From the NCBI GenBank assembly GCA_002737115.1, contig NSHR01000011.1:1-64000 (forward strand): 64,000 bases of DNA, in the 5' to 3' direction. Of the stretch, positions 9,559 to 19,462 are shown in pieces; position 1 is the stretch's first letter; every line of letters begins with the position of its first letter. The position numbers and the translations under genes are program-made. The notes beneath the pieces were generated by a model that did no database searches, was not told the DNA's origin, and saw only the letters and a program-made list of their open reading frames with translations. The DNA comes from Gemmatimonadota bacterium. Lineage in GTDB: Bacteria > Gemmatimonadota > Gemmatimonadetes > Gemmatimonadales > Gemmatimonadaceae.

Positions 9559-10671
9559 ATGCGCTTCACGATCTCGCGCGAAAAACTCCAAGAAGGACTC
9601 GCGGCGGTAACCGCCGCCGTACCGGCCAAGACCACGTTGCCGGTCCTGTCGAACCTGCTCGTCGAAACCACCGAGCGCGGGATTCGTTTGTCCGCGACCG
9701 ATCTCGACATTGCCGTCAGCACGGAAGTCAGTGCCGATGTTGAAACGCCAGGATCGATCACGATTCCCGCCAAGAAACTCAGCGAGATTGCGCGCGAACT
9801 GCCGCCGTCTCCCGTCAAGGTTTCGGCCAGTGGTGAACAGCGCGTCACCATCGAATGCGGACGCTCCCGGTTCAAGCTGCTTGGGCTGCCGCGTGATGAG
9901 TTTCCATCGTTCCCCACCGTGCGCTTCAATGAGTCGTGGCGCGTGAAATCGGGTGAACTCCAAAAGCTCATATCGCATGTCGCCTTCGCGGTGAGCACCG
10001 AAGAGTCACGGCCCATTCTCAATGGCGTGCTCTGGGAGCTCCGCGAGGATCGCATGCGCATGGTGGCCACTAATGGCCACCGCCTGTCGAAGATGGAATT
10101 ACCGGTGGAATCGAGTAGCGCCCCGCCAGGTGATCTGATCGTGCCGCCCAAGGCGCTCGAGCAGATCAAGCGACTCTTCCCGGCCGAAGAAGAACTCGAA
10201 ATCGCGCGCGGTGAAAACCACCTCGGTTTCCGGTCGCCATTCACGTCGGTATTCACGCGTTTGGTCGAAGGCCCGTATCCGAACTACGAACAGGTTATTC
10301 CGAAGGATAACGATCGCTTCTGCCTGTGCGATAAGGCCGCGCTCACCAGTGCGCTAAAACGCATGAGTGTGATCGCGTCGGATCAGACCCATCGTATCAA
10401 GATGTCGTTTAACACCGGCATGCTAAAGTTCAGCGTCACTACGCCAGACTTGGGCGAAGCCTCCGACGAACTGCCGGTGAATTACAATGGCGATCAGCTC
10501 GATATCGGCTTCAACGCCACGTATCTGCTGGAGATCCTGCGCTATATGCCCACGGAGCAGGTACGCCTCACGTTTAAGGCGCCAGAACGCGCGGCCACGA
10601 TCGAGCCCGAAGGGTGGGACGATCCGGCCAAGTATCTGTGCCTGGTGATGCCGTTGCGCTTGATGGACTGA
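9559..10671 (+). CDS. dnaN: DNA polymerase III subunit beta (sliding clamp)
   Basis: MRFTISREKLQEGLAAVTAAVPAKTTLPVLSNLL...; C-terminal YLCLVMPLRL. Confidence 0.97.
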   Translation: MRFTISREKLQEGLAAVTAAVPAKTTLPVLSNLLVETTERGIRLSATDLDIAVSTEVSADVETPGSITIPAKKLSEIARELPPSPVKVSASGEQRVTIECGRSRFKLLGLPRDEFPSFPTVRFNESWRVKSGELQKLISHVAFAVSTEESRPILNGVLWELREDRMRMVATNGHRLSKMELPVESSSAPPGDLIVPPKALEQIKRLFPAEEELEIARGENHLGFRSPFTSVFTRLVEGPYPNYEQVIPKDNDRFCLCDKAALTSALKRMSVIASDQTHRIKMSFNTGMLKFSVTTPDLGEASDELPVNYNGDQLDIGFNATYLLEILRYMPTEQVRLTFKAPERAATIEPEGWDDPAKYLCLVMPLRLMD

Positions 10672-10695
10672 TACGCAGCGTCGCGCTTTCGCCTG

Positions 10696-11610
10696 TCAGC
10701 GCTGTCGTTCCGCCCGGAGCTCTACCCGTTGCAGCACCTGCTGCGATCGTGGGGTTCCGGGCGGAATGCGTTCCGTAAGCTGCATGGTGAGCGTACTGCT
10801 GCCTTGCAGCGTTTCCAGGATACCCGTGCGCGCGGCAATCTCGAGGCGTTGCGACCCTGACCCGGTGCCGACCAGGTCAAAGGCCCGAAACGCGGAGCCG
10901 CCTTTGCCTTCCAGTCTCGTGGTCATCTCACGACGCACGACCAATGTTTCTCGCGACACCGTGGCCAACGTGGAGTGCGTGATCGTATAGACCGTGAGTG
11001 GCACACCGCTCCGACACACCAACGTCACGGTGCTGTCGCGCCACTGAGCGCCTTCCCCAACGCCGTCAGGGACACGCACGAGCAGCTCACGCGCCAGCTG
11101 CATCGCACTCACCTCGGAACGATCGCACTCATTCGCCAACGGCGGACGAGCGACCACGCGCAAACTCGAGGTGTCGATGAAGGCGTCGATCAGCAACAGC
11201 GATACTCGAGAGGGTGCCGCGGCCGTGAGAGGCGCCGGCGTGGGACTGTCGGCGATGCTGCTGCGCACTGTGAACGAATCCACCTGTCCCGATCCGCGCA
11301 GCGCGCCAGTCGCCGTTCGCTCGAATGACATCGACACGAGCGCTCGCGTGTCAACGCGTTGTTCATCGGAGACACCAGCCGGCATCGCGGCCCCGCTGAC
11401 GTTCAGGCGGGTCACCGCTGATATCGTCCACGTGGTAAGCGGTTGTGTGCGCGGCAGCAGCACGCGAGTGCTCACGATCGGCGATGGCAGCGCAGGCGCC
11501 GCTACGGCCGGGCTCGGCGTTGGTACTGGTGCGGGCGACCCAGCGGTGCAGGCCAGCATCAGCGTGGGGCCAGCCACACACCACGCGACCAAACGAGCGA
11601 TGGATGTCAT
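10696..11610 (-). CDS. Hypothetical secreted lipoprotein
   Basis: Signal peptide with lipobox: MTSIARLVAWCVAGPTLMLACTAGSPAP; no recognised domain. Confidence 0.6.
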   Translation of the reverse strand: MTSIARLVAWCVAGPTLMLACTAGSPAPVPTPSPAVAAPALPSPIVSTRVLLPRTQPLTTWTISAVTRLNVSGAAMPAGVSDEQRVDTRALVSMSFERTATGALRGSGQVDSFTVRSSIADSPTPAPLTAAAPSRVSLLLIDAFIDTSSLRVVARPPLANECDRSEVSAMQLARELLVRVPDGVGEGAQWRDSTVTLVCRSGVPLTVYTITHSTLATVSRETLVVRREMTTRLEGKGGSAFRAFDLVGTGSGSQRLEIAARTGILETLQGSSTLTMQLTERIPPGTPRSQQVLQRVELRAERQR

Positions 11611-11670
11611 TGGTTCGATACCACGTGCCACTCCACTGGAAACTCCGCGAGGGGTTCCGAGATCTCATGG

Positions 11671-12100
11671 AAAGTCGCCGGCCTATAAGCCGGGTTCTGT
11701 CAGTGCTGATATACGCGAGCGTATCCCAACACCGGACGGTCATTCCTCTCGGCGTGCAGTCGCCCACACGCTCCAGCAGCCTACCCGCGACTCGACGTCT
11801 TGCGACGTCCTTGCGAGACGGGTCATCTCTCGCCGCTTATTTGGCCTTGCTCCGACTGGGGTTTACCGAGCCACCTTCGTTACCGAAGGCGCGGTGGGCT
11901 CTTACCCCACCCTTTCACCCTTACCGCAGCATCGGTTGCCCAATGACACGGCGGTTTGCTTTCTGTTGCACTGTCCGTCACACGAAGCTCACGCCGCATG
12001 TGCCCAGGCGTTACCTGGCAGTCTACCCTGTGGAGCCCGGACTTTCCTCGGTGTCTGAGCTTTCGCCCAAACATCGCGACCATCCGGCCGGCGACCAATC
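11671..12100 (-). ncRNA. rnpB: RNase P RNA (bacterial class A)
   Basis: Minus strand contains GAGGAAAGTCCGGGCTCC near 5' end and CCCGGCTTATAGGCCGGCGACTTT at 3' end; terminal P1 helix GGTCGCCGGCC / GGCCGGCGAC pairs. Confidence 0.93.
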
Positions 12101-12283
12101 CATGAGTGGAGGAAATATAACCAGCCAGCAAACCCCTCGGTGCGCGGTGCGGTTCTACTGCGAACGAATACATCATATCGCCACACAGTGACGGCATAAT
12201 GACGACAGTGCGGTAGCCTATCATCGTAATCGGCCCGCTGTGCCTGCAGCGCCGGCCCGTACACGAAGACTCCGCTGGGCGAG

Positions 12284-13303
12284 GTGTATATGACAGCTCC
12301 ATTGCGAGCGTTGGCAACATCGCAGGCTCCCACCGCCATCTATCCGAGAACACCGGTGAAGTCTGTGGCGGCGACACCGGCGGACGCCGTTTCTGCGCGA
12401 TCCATCGTGACCTTTCTCACGCCCGCTGAGCGTCAACGGGTGGATGCGCTGGGGCAAGGGAGCTATACCACCGTACACCGCGAAAGCTTCGATGACATCC
12501 TGCGCGATCTGCGGAGCCAACCCGTATCGGCGATCCTGGTGTCGGTGTCCCGCTATCAACAAGATCACGGCACCCAAGTGGCACGCATGGTGCGAGAGTT
12601 TCCGCGCGTTCCCGCGGTGGCGTTGCTCACGGGCAACGAAGCGCGCACCACCCAATCGTTACTCGCGTTAGGGCAGCGAGGGGTGCAGACGCTGGTGGAC
12701 GCGCGTGACCCCGCCGGATGGCGCGACCTCAGACAGTTCGTGAATCGCGAAGTTTCCACGACGATTGAATCCGTGGCAATCCGCCGCATTCGCGCCGATC
12801 TCGCTGGTGCCAACGACGACTGCTTGCGCTTCTTTGACGAGCTCTTTCTCGCGCCGATGTCGCTTACCACGGTGCGTCAGTTGGCGCGGCGGTTGGGCGT
12901 GGTGCCCACCACCTTTATGAGCCGGTTCTTTCGCGCCGGCATTCCCGCACCCAAGAAGTATCTCGCCACCGCGCGGTTGGTGCGCGCGGCGCGACTGCTC
13001 GAGAACCCGGGCTACAGCCTCACGCAGGTCGCGTTTTTGCTCGAGTACTCGTCACCGCAGAGCTTCTCGCGGCATGTCATGCATTCACTGCAATGCGGCG
13101 CGGCGGAGTTTCGCAAAACGTACAACGGCGAAGCCATGCTCGAGTACCTGCGGCAGCGACTCATTTTGCCGTATCAACAACAGCTCATCGCGTTCGCGCC
13201 TGTCGAGGTCACGCCGCCATGGATTTCCCGCCCTGCGCTGGTGCCGGCGCGGAGGCCGGATACGGGGCGTGCGTCGCCGAGCGCGGTATCAGCGCTGGCT
13301 TAG
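12284..13303 (+). CDS. AraC-type helix-turn-helix regulator with N-terminal receiver-like region
   Basis: C-terminal ENPGYSLTQVAFLLEYSSPQSFSRHVMHSLQCGAAEFRK is an AraC HTH; N-terminal half has response-regulator-like spacing (YTTVHRESFDDILRDLRSQPVSAILVSVSRYQ...VPAVALLTGN). Confidence 0.72.
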   Translation: MYMTAPLRALATSQAPTAIYPRTPVKSVAATPADAVSARSIVTFLTPAERQRVDALGQGSYTTVHRESFDDILRDLRSQPVSAILVSVSRYQQDHGTQVARMVREFPRVPAVALLTGNEARTTQSLLALGQRGVQTLVDARDPAGWRDLRQFVNREVSTTIESVAIRRIRADLAGANDDCLRFFDELFLAPMSLTTVRQLARRLGVVPTTFMSRFFRAGIPAPKKYLATARLVRAARLLENPGYSLTQVAFLLEYSSPQSFSRHVMHSLQCGAAEFRKTYNGEAMLEYLRQRLILPYQQQLIAFAPVEVTPPWISRPALVPARRPDTGRASPSAVSALA

Positions 13304-13857
13304 GCCGGCGGGATCAGCGGCAGTAGATCGGCGGCCGTGACCAGGCTGATCACCGTGAGCCCGGCGGCTTCAAGGGCTTCGGAGCCGCCTTCTTGGCGAT
13401 CGACGAGGGCGAGCACACCGAGAATCTCACCGCCGGCAGCGCGAATGGCCTCAACGGCCTTGAGGGCCGATCCACCGGTGGTAATGACGTCTTCGACGAC
13501 CACGACTTTGTCGCCGGGCTGAAACGGGCCTTCGATCAGCTTTCCGGTGCCGTGCTGCTTGGCTTCCTTGCGAACGGTAAAGGACCGAACCATTTCCCCG
13601 GTGCCCGCTTCGGCCTCGAGGGCGGAGGCGTGAGCGATGGCGTAGGAGATGGGGTCGGCGCCCAAGGTGAGGCCGCCCACTGAGTCGACCGGCCACCCGC
13701 TGTCGCGGAGGGCGGCGAGCGCCTCACGCCCGATGAGCATCTGCCCTTCGGGGCTCATCGTGGTGAGGCGGCAGTCAACGTACAGGGTGGAACGGCGGCC
13801 AGAGGCCAGCACGAAATCGCCCCGCTTGGCCGATCGCTCGGCGAGCAGGGTGGTCAG
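13300..13857 (-). CDS. pyrE: Orotate phosphoribosyltransferase; probable CTG start overlapping kinase stop (CTGA)
   Basis: VVVVEDVITTGGSALKAVEAIRAAGGEILGVLALVDRQEGG. The track GTG start at 13812 omits LTTLLAERSAKRGDFV; CTG at 13857 restores it. Confidence 0.9.
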   Translation of the reverse strand: MTTLLAERSAKRGDFVLASGRRSTLYVDCRLTTMSPEGQMLIGREALAALRDSGWPVDSVGGLTLGADPISYAIAHASALEAEAGTGEMVRSFTVRKEAKQHGTGKLIEGPFQPGDKVVVVEDVITTGGSALKAVEAIRAAGGEILGVLALVDRQEGGSEALEAAGLTVISLVTAADLLPLIPPA

Positions 13858-14840
13858 TTGCGCCGAAATAAGCCCTTCATTTTTCCGAAGAGTCCACCCG
13901 TGTCTTCACCGGCCGTGGCGGCCGGCCCGGCACCACCCGACGGGCTGGCCGAGCGGCTGACGCTCGGCGCGCTGCTGGGGCTGGCCATCGCGGTGGTTTC
14001 GGCGGCGGCCGCAAAGGCGTCCGAGAAGTTTTTGACCGTGGGGTACCGATCGCCGGGGAGCTTGGAGAGCGCCTTCATGACGACATTCTCGACGGCCACC
14101 GGGAAGGCCAGATTGGGCTTGGCCTTGTTGAGCGCGACCGGCGGCTGCGTGAGGAGCTGGGAAAACAGCTCGCGTGGCGACTTGCCGGTGTACGGGAGGG
14201 TGCCCGTGAGCAAGAAGTAGGCGATGGTGGCCAGCGAGTACTGATCGGCGGCGGGCCCGACCAGTTCGCCTGACAACGATTCCGGCGCCACATACATGAG
14301 CGTGCCCACGAAGAAGCCGGCGCGCGTGAGACGCTGATCGGGAGCGGCGTCCGTGTCGGCCGCGATGCCGAAATCGAGCACTTTCACGTGGTGCGTGGCG
14401 GAATCGTACATCACGTTTTCCGGCTTCAGATCGCGGTGCACGATGCCGACATCGTGTGCGGCTTGTACGGCGCTGCAGATCTGCGACAGGATGCCGTAAA
14501 CGTCCTTCGACGGGAGCGGTCCGGACTTCTCGGCAAACTTGTCGAGGATGTCACCCCCAGCCCATTCGATCGCGAGGTAATAGCGCTCGCTGTCGGATTG
14601 ACCGTAATCTAGGGTGCGCACGATGTTCGGGTGTTCTACTCGTGCGCCGAATTGCGCCTCGCGCAGGAATCGCGCGACCGCGGTTTTGTCATGCTGCAGC
14701 TTCTCGCGCAGCACCTTGAGGGCGACTGTACCATGCGTGGCATGTTCGGCCCGAAACACGGTAGACGTACCGCCCTCGCCGACTTTTCCGCGCACCGTAT
14801 AGCCCGCCAACGTCGTTCCGACTAGCGTCTCTATGGCCAC
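13854..14840 (-). CDS. Serine/threonine protein kinase (Hanks-type)
   Basis: GKVGEGGTSTVFRAEHATHGTVALKVL; IVHRDLKPENVMYD; VLDFGIA; APESLSGE. Confidence 0.93.
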   Translation of the reverse strand: MAIETLVGTTLAGYTVRGKVGEGGTSTVFRAEHATHGTVALKVLREKLQHDKTAVARFLREAQFGARVEHPNIVRTLDYGQSDSERYYLAIEWAGGDILDKFAEKSGPLPSKDVYGILSQICSAVQAAHDVGIVHRDLKPENVMYDSATHHVKVLDFGIAADTDAAPDQRLTRAGFFVGTLMYVAPESLSGELVGPAADQYSLATIAYFLLTGTLPYTGKSPRELFSQLLTQPPVALNKAKPNLAFPVAVENVVMKALSKLPGDRYPTVKNFSDAFAAAAETTAMASPSSAPSVSRSASPSGGAGPAATAGEDTGGLFGKMKGLFRRN

Positions 14841-14984
14841 GGGGCGAACGTAACGCCGAGCGGCGGTACCAGCAAGAAGGGTCCAGATATAAAGTGCATT
14901 CCGTGACCAGTTTGGTTGATCGGCACGGTTCTAGCGGGTCATCAGCAACCACGGCGGGCACTTTATGCCTGCACGGACGGGAAT

Positions 14985-16424
14985 ATGCGTTTCGTGAATC
15001 CACGCGCCTTGCCACTTCGCGTTCGCTCCGTCGTCGCGACGACGTTGGCGGTACTCGCCGCCTGCTCCGGCTGCTCCGGCAAGCGACCGGCGGTTGGGCC
15101 GGGGCCGGCCGCCGTCGCACCGAGACCCGGTGGTGCCGCCGGTGCGGCGGGTATCGGCGTCGTTCCTGGCTCGCCGGCCGACATGCAGCGGCTGTATCGC
15201 AGCATGGGACTCATCGCCGGCACCGGTGCCATCCCGTTCGTGTCGTCGGTGTCGTTTTTGCGCTCGCCGACGCCCGACAGCACACTCACGCTGATCGCCC
15301 TCAGCCTGCCGTCGCGCGCGCTGGGTTTCACGCGCCAGGGCGAGCGCTACGGCGCGAGCTACGTGGCGCGCCTCGAAGTCCGGCAGGGCGCCACGGTGGT
15401 GAAGGTGATCGAAGCCACCGAAAAGGTACTGGTGCCGACCTTCCGCGAAACCGCGCGCACCGACGAGAGCATCATCTGGCAGCAGTTCCTGAGGTTGGCG
15501 CCGGGCCGCTACAGCGTCGCCCTCAGCATCAAGGATGAATCGAGTATCCGCAACGCCTCCGAAGAGGTGCAGCTCGAAGTGCCGCGCCTCGCCCCCGACA
15601 TGCTCGGCTCGCCGCTGCCGGTGTACGAAGCGATCCCGCGGGCGACGGCCGACTCGCTCCCTCGCATCCTGGCCCGTCCTCGGGCCACCGTGGTGTTTGG
15701 ACAGGATTCGGTGCTTCCGCTCTATCTCGACGCGGTCGGCTCGGCGGCGCCAACCCGCGTCCATATCCGCATCATGGGAGAAGGCGACACGCGCCTGTTC
15801 GATGCCGATATCGAATTACCCGCGCGCGGCGACGGACACAGCACCACGTATGGTGTGCCCGTTGCCAAGATGGGGATCGGCATCAACACGCTGCTGGTGA
15901 GTGTGCCGGGGCGCGCCGACACGGCGCGGGCACGCGTGCTCGTGAGCCTTGGCGATGATCTGCCGATTGCGTCGTTCGATGAGATGTTCTCGTATCTGCG
16001 CTACTTCACGACCGCCGACCGACTGAAGACGCTGCGCGACGCCACTCCCGCCTTTCGCCCCGAGGCGTGGGCCGCTTTTCTCAAGGCCACTGATCCGATT
16101 CCCGGGACGCCGGAGAACGAAGGACTGCGCGATTACTTCGCGCGCATTCGCGCGGCCAACATTCGCTTCCGCGACGACGGCCCGACGGGCTGGCAGAGCG
16201 ATCGCGGCACCGCCTTCGTCGCACTTGGGGATCCCGACAATATGTTCGATTCCGGCATGACGGATCCCAATGCACGCGTGCGTCAGCAAATCTGGGAGTA
16301 TCGCGAGCTGCGGGTACAGATCGTGTTTGTCGATCAGACCGGATTCGGACGCTGGCGCCTGTCCACGCAGGGTCGGGCGGAACTTGACAACGCGATCCGT
16401 CGTCGCATGGCGTCTCGGCAGTGA
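14985..16424 (+). CDS. GWxTD domain-containing lipoprotein-like protein
   Basis: Signal region MRFVNPRALPLRVRSVVATTLAVLAACSGCSG; GPTGWQSDRGTAFVALGDPDNMFDSG...QIWEYRELRVQIVFVDQTGFGRWRL resembles the GWxTD family. Confidence 0.7.
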   Translation: MRFVNPRALPLRVRSVVATTLAVLAACSGCSGKRPAVGPGPAAVAPRPGGAAGAAGIGVVPGSPADMQRLYRSMGLIAGTGAIPFVSSVSFLRSPTPDSTLTLIALSLPSRALGFTRQGERYGASYVARLEVRQGATVVKVIEATEKVLVPTFRETARTDESIIWQQFLRLAPGRYSVALSIKDESSIRNASEEVQLEVPRLAPDMLGSPLPVYEAIPRATADSLPRILARPRATVVFGQDSVLPLYLDAVGSAAPTRVHIRIMGEGDTRLFDADIELPARGDGHSTTYGVPVAKMGIGINTLLVSVPGRADTARARVLVSLGDDLPIASFDEMFSYLRYFTTADRLKTLRDATPAFRPEAWAAFLKATDPIPGTPENEGLRDYFARIRAANIRFRDDGPTGWQSDRGTAFVALGDPDNMFDSGMTDPNARVRQQIWEYRELRVQIVFVDQTGFGRWRLSTQGRAELDNAIRRRMASRQ

Positions 16425-19396
16425 GCGAGGTGCAACGTCCCACCGCACCGCGTCTGTTCCTGATCGACGGCTATGCCCTGATCTACCGCGCGTTTTTCGC
16501 GCTGATGACGCGACCGCTCACCACGCGTCACGGCGAAAACACGTCGGCCGCCTGGGGGATTGCGACGTTTCTCAAGCGATTGTTGGTGACGCACCAGCCG
16601 GAGTTGCTGGGCTGGGTGCATGACTCGGGCGCCACGTTTCGCGACGACCTGTATCCCGAATACAAGGCGACGCGAGAGAAGCTCACCGATGAGTTGCAGG
16701 CCGACTTCGATCGGGGGCTTGAGCGCATCAATCAGCTGCTCGCGGCCTACGCCATTCCGGTGCTCGCGGTGCCTGGCTTTGAAGCCGACGATGTGATCGG
16801 CACGCTCGCGCGAAAAGGGGTGGACGCCGGGTACAACGTGGTGATCGTATCGGGCGACAAGGATTTCCAGCAGCTCGTGCGCCCTGGCGTGTGGTTGCTC
16901 AATCCCGGCCGCGGTGGTCCAGCCAGCGTGGAAGAGCAGTGGGTGGGCGTCGAGAACGCGAACGATCGGCTCGGCGTGCCGCCCGAGCGGGTCATCGACT
17001 ATCTCGCGCTGGTGGGTGATTCGTCGGACAACGTGCCCGGGGTGAAAGGAATCGGCGAGAAGGGGGCGCAGGAGCTCATCGCGCAGTTCGGTGCGCTCGA
17101 AGACATTCTCGCGCACGTGCAGGAGATCACAAAGAAGCGGCCGCGTGAAGCGTTGCTGGCACAGGAAGCGGAAGCGCGCCTGTCGAAGCTGCTGGTCACG
17201 ATTCATCAAGACGTGCCGATCGCACTGGATCCGTCCACGTTGCAGATGAGCGCACCCGATACGCAGGCGTTGCGTCATCTGTACCTAGAGCTCGAGTTCA
17301 CGTCGCTGTTAAAGGAGCTGGGCGGCAGCGCGCTGAGCGCACCCGCGCCCGGTGATCTGTCGGCGCTCGTGCCGCGCCCAGCCGAGCTGTCGTTCGATAC
17401 CGACGCGGCCGACAGCGTGCCGTCGCAGGCGAACCGTCCGGCTGCGCTGGCGATGACGATGAGCGCGAGCGGTGTGCCCGTGCTATCCGACGCGCGCTAT
17501 GTCACGGTGGACTCGATGTCGGCACTCGAGGCACTGCTGGCCCGTGTGCGTGAGGTGCCGTGCATCGCGTTCGATACCGAAACGGTGCTTGAACCCGGTG
17601 CGCCGGCCACCATCGATGCGATGCGGGCCGTGCTGGTGGGCTTGTCAATTGCGGTCGCTCCCGGCGAGGCGTACTACCTGCCCTTTGCACACCGTCACGA
17701 TGATGGCAGCGGCAATCTTGCGTTGTTGTCGGGTGATGCGGGGATCGCTGGCCGACGGTTAAACGCGGGCGTGGAGCCGCCGGTGAATCTGCCGGCGTTC
17801 GGCAGTGAGGCCATGGCGCCGTTGCGCGCCATGCTGGAAGACGCGACGGTGAAAAAACTGGCGCAGAATGCCAAGTACGATGTGCTCGTGCTGCGCGGTG
17901 CTGGCGTGCGACTGGCCGGTCTCGAATTCGATACGATGTTGGCCAGTTATGTGCTCGATCCCGGGCGCCGTTCGCATGGACTCGATCTCCTGGCGCTCGA
18001 GTTCCTCGGGCATACGATGACGGCGTACGAGCAGCTGTGCGGCAAGGGGCGCAATCAGTTGCCGTTCGATGTCGTACCGGTGGACGCGGCGCGCGACTAC
18101 TCGTGCGAAGACGTCGACATTACGGTGCGGTTGCGTGCCGTGCTCGAGCCGATGCTGGGCAGTCACGGCATGTCGGACTTGTTCCGTCACGTCGAGGTGC
18201 CGCTGGTCGAGGTGCTGGCCGACATGGAGTGGGACGGCATTGCGATCGACCTCACCTGGTTCGCATCGCTGAAGACGCGATTCAAGAGTGAACGCGAGCG
18301 GGTTGAGCAGCTGATTTATGGAGAGGCCGGGCAGGAGTTCAACATCAACTCCAATCCGCAGTTGCGCGTGATTTTGTTCGACAAGCTCGGGCTTCCGGTG
18401 AAGAAGAAGACGGCGACCGGGCCGAGCACCGATGCGAGCGTGTTGCAGGAGCTGGCGGAGGAAGGGCACACCCTGCCGACGCTGCTGATGGAGTATCGCG
18501 AGATCTTCAAGCTGGAAGGCACGTACATCGACGCGTTGCCGAAGCTGGTGCATCCGCGCGATCACCGATTGCACACGTCGTTCAATCAGACCGTGGCGGC
18601 CACGGGTCGATTGTCGAGCACCGATCCGAACCTGCAGAACATTCCGAACCGTCGTGAACTGGGGCGCGAGATCCGTCGCGGGTTCGTGCCGCGGCCGGGA
18701 TGGCGGTTGCTCAGCGCCGACTACTCACAAATCGAACTGCGCCTGCTGGCGCATTTGTCTGGTGATCCGGCGTTCGTGACGGCGTTCAAGGCAGGCGGCG
18801 ACATTCACCGGCAAACAGCCGCGATCATTTTCGGCGTGGATTTGGCCGATGTGAACGGCGAGATGCGGGCGCGTGCGAAGACGATCAACTTCGCCACGAT
18901 CTACGGTCAGGGGGCGCACGCCTTGTCGCGGCAGCTCAAGTTGCCGCATGCCGAGGCGAAGGCGTTCATCGACACGTATTTCGAGCGCTTCGCGGGGGTG
19001 AAGGCGTTTCTCGATCGGTGTGTCGTGGAGGCCAAAGCGAAGGGGTACGTGGAGACGCTGTTCCACCGTCGTCGCTATATCCCCGAGCTCAAGGAGCGGA
19101 ACCACAACATGCGCGCCTTCGGCGAGCGGGTGGCAGCCAATGCCCCGATCCAAGGCTCGGCGGCTGACCTGATCAAGATTGCGATGATCCAGGTACATCG
19201 GGCACTGGCCAGCGAGGGGCTGGCGTCGCGTATGCTGCTTCAGGTGCACGACGAACTGATTTTCGAGCTGCCGGCCAGCGAGCAGACGGTGCTATCGGCG
19301 CTCGTGAAGCGGGAGATGGAGTCGGCGGCCACGCTCGACGTCCCGTTGTTGGTGGAGATGGGCGTTGGCGACGACTGGGTGGCCGCCAAGTCGTGA
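16421..19396 (+). CDS. polA: DNA polymerase I (5'-3' exo, 3'-5' exo and polymerase domains)
   Basis: FLIDGYALIYRAFFAL; VVIVSGDKDFQQLV; FDTETV; RLLSADYSQIELRLLAHLSGD; LLQVHDELIFE. GTG start overlaps preceding stop (GTGA). Confidence 0.97.
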   Translation: MSEVQRPTAPRLFLIDGYALIYRAFFALMTRPLTTRHGENTSAAWGIATFLKRLLVTHQPELLGWVHDSGATFRDDLYPEYKATREKLTDELQADFDRGLERINQLLAAYAIPVLAVPGFEADDVIGTLARKGVDAGYNVVIVSGDKDFQQLVRPGVWLLNPGRGGPASVEEQWVGVENANDRLGVPPERVIDYLALVGDSSDNVPGVKGIGEKGAQELIAQFGALEDILAHVQEITKKRPREALLAQEAEARLSKLLVTIHQDVPIALDPSTLQMSAPDTQALRHLYLELEFTSLLKELGGSALSAPAPGDLSALVPRPAELSFDTDAADSVPSQANRPAALAMTMSASGVPVLSDARYVTVDSMSALEALLARVREVPCIAFDTETVLEPGAPATIDAMRAVLVGLSIAVAPGEAYYLPFAHRHDDGSGNLALLSGDAGIAGRRLNAGVEPPVNLPAFGSEAMAPLRAMLEDATVKKLAQNAKYDVLVLRGAGVRLAGLEFDTMLASYVLDPGRRSHGLDLLALEFLGHTMTAYEQLCGKGRNQLPFDVVPVDAARDYSCEDVDITVRLRAVLEPMLGSHGMSDLFRHVEVPLVEVLADMEWDGIAIDLTWFASLKTRFKSERERVEQLIYGEAGQEFNINSNPQLRVILFDKLGLPVKKKTATGPSTDASVLQELAEEGHTLPTLLMEYREIFKLEGTYIDALPKLVHPRDHRLHTSFNQTVAATGRLSSTDPNLQNIPNRRELGREIRRGFVPRPGWRLLSADYSQIELRLLAHLSGDPAFVTAFKAGGDIHRQTAAIIFGVDLADVNGEMRARAKTINFATIYGQGAHALSRQLKLPHAEAKAFIDTYFERFAGVKAFLDRCVVEAKAKGYVETLFHRRRYIPELKERNHNMRAFGERVAANAPIQGSAADLIKIAMIQVHRALASEGLASRMLLQVHDELIFELPASEQTVLSALVKREMESAATLDVPLLVEMGVGDDWVAAKS

Positions 19397-19462
19397 CGGA
19401 AGGCATCATACGCTGCCATATAGCGCCTTTATAGCGCCATGACAAAAGCACTTTAAGAGCAG

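Noticed and set aside
11171-12191. Plus-strand ORFs 11171..12058 and 11445..12191
   Set aside because: Overlap antisense of the rnpB RNA gene and the lipoprotein; no protein motifs.
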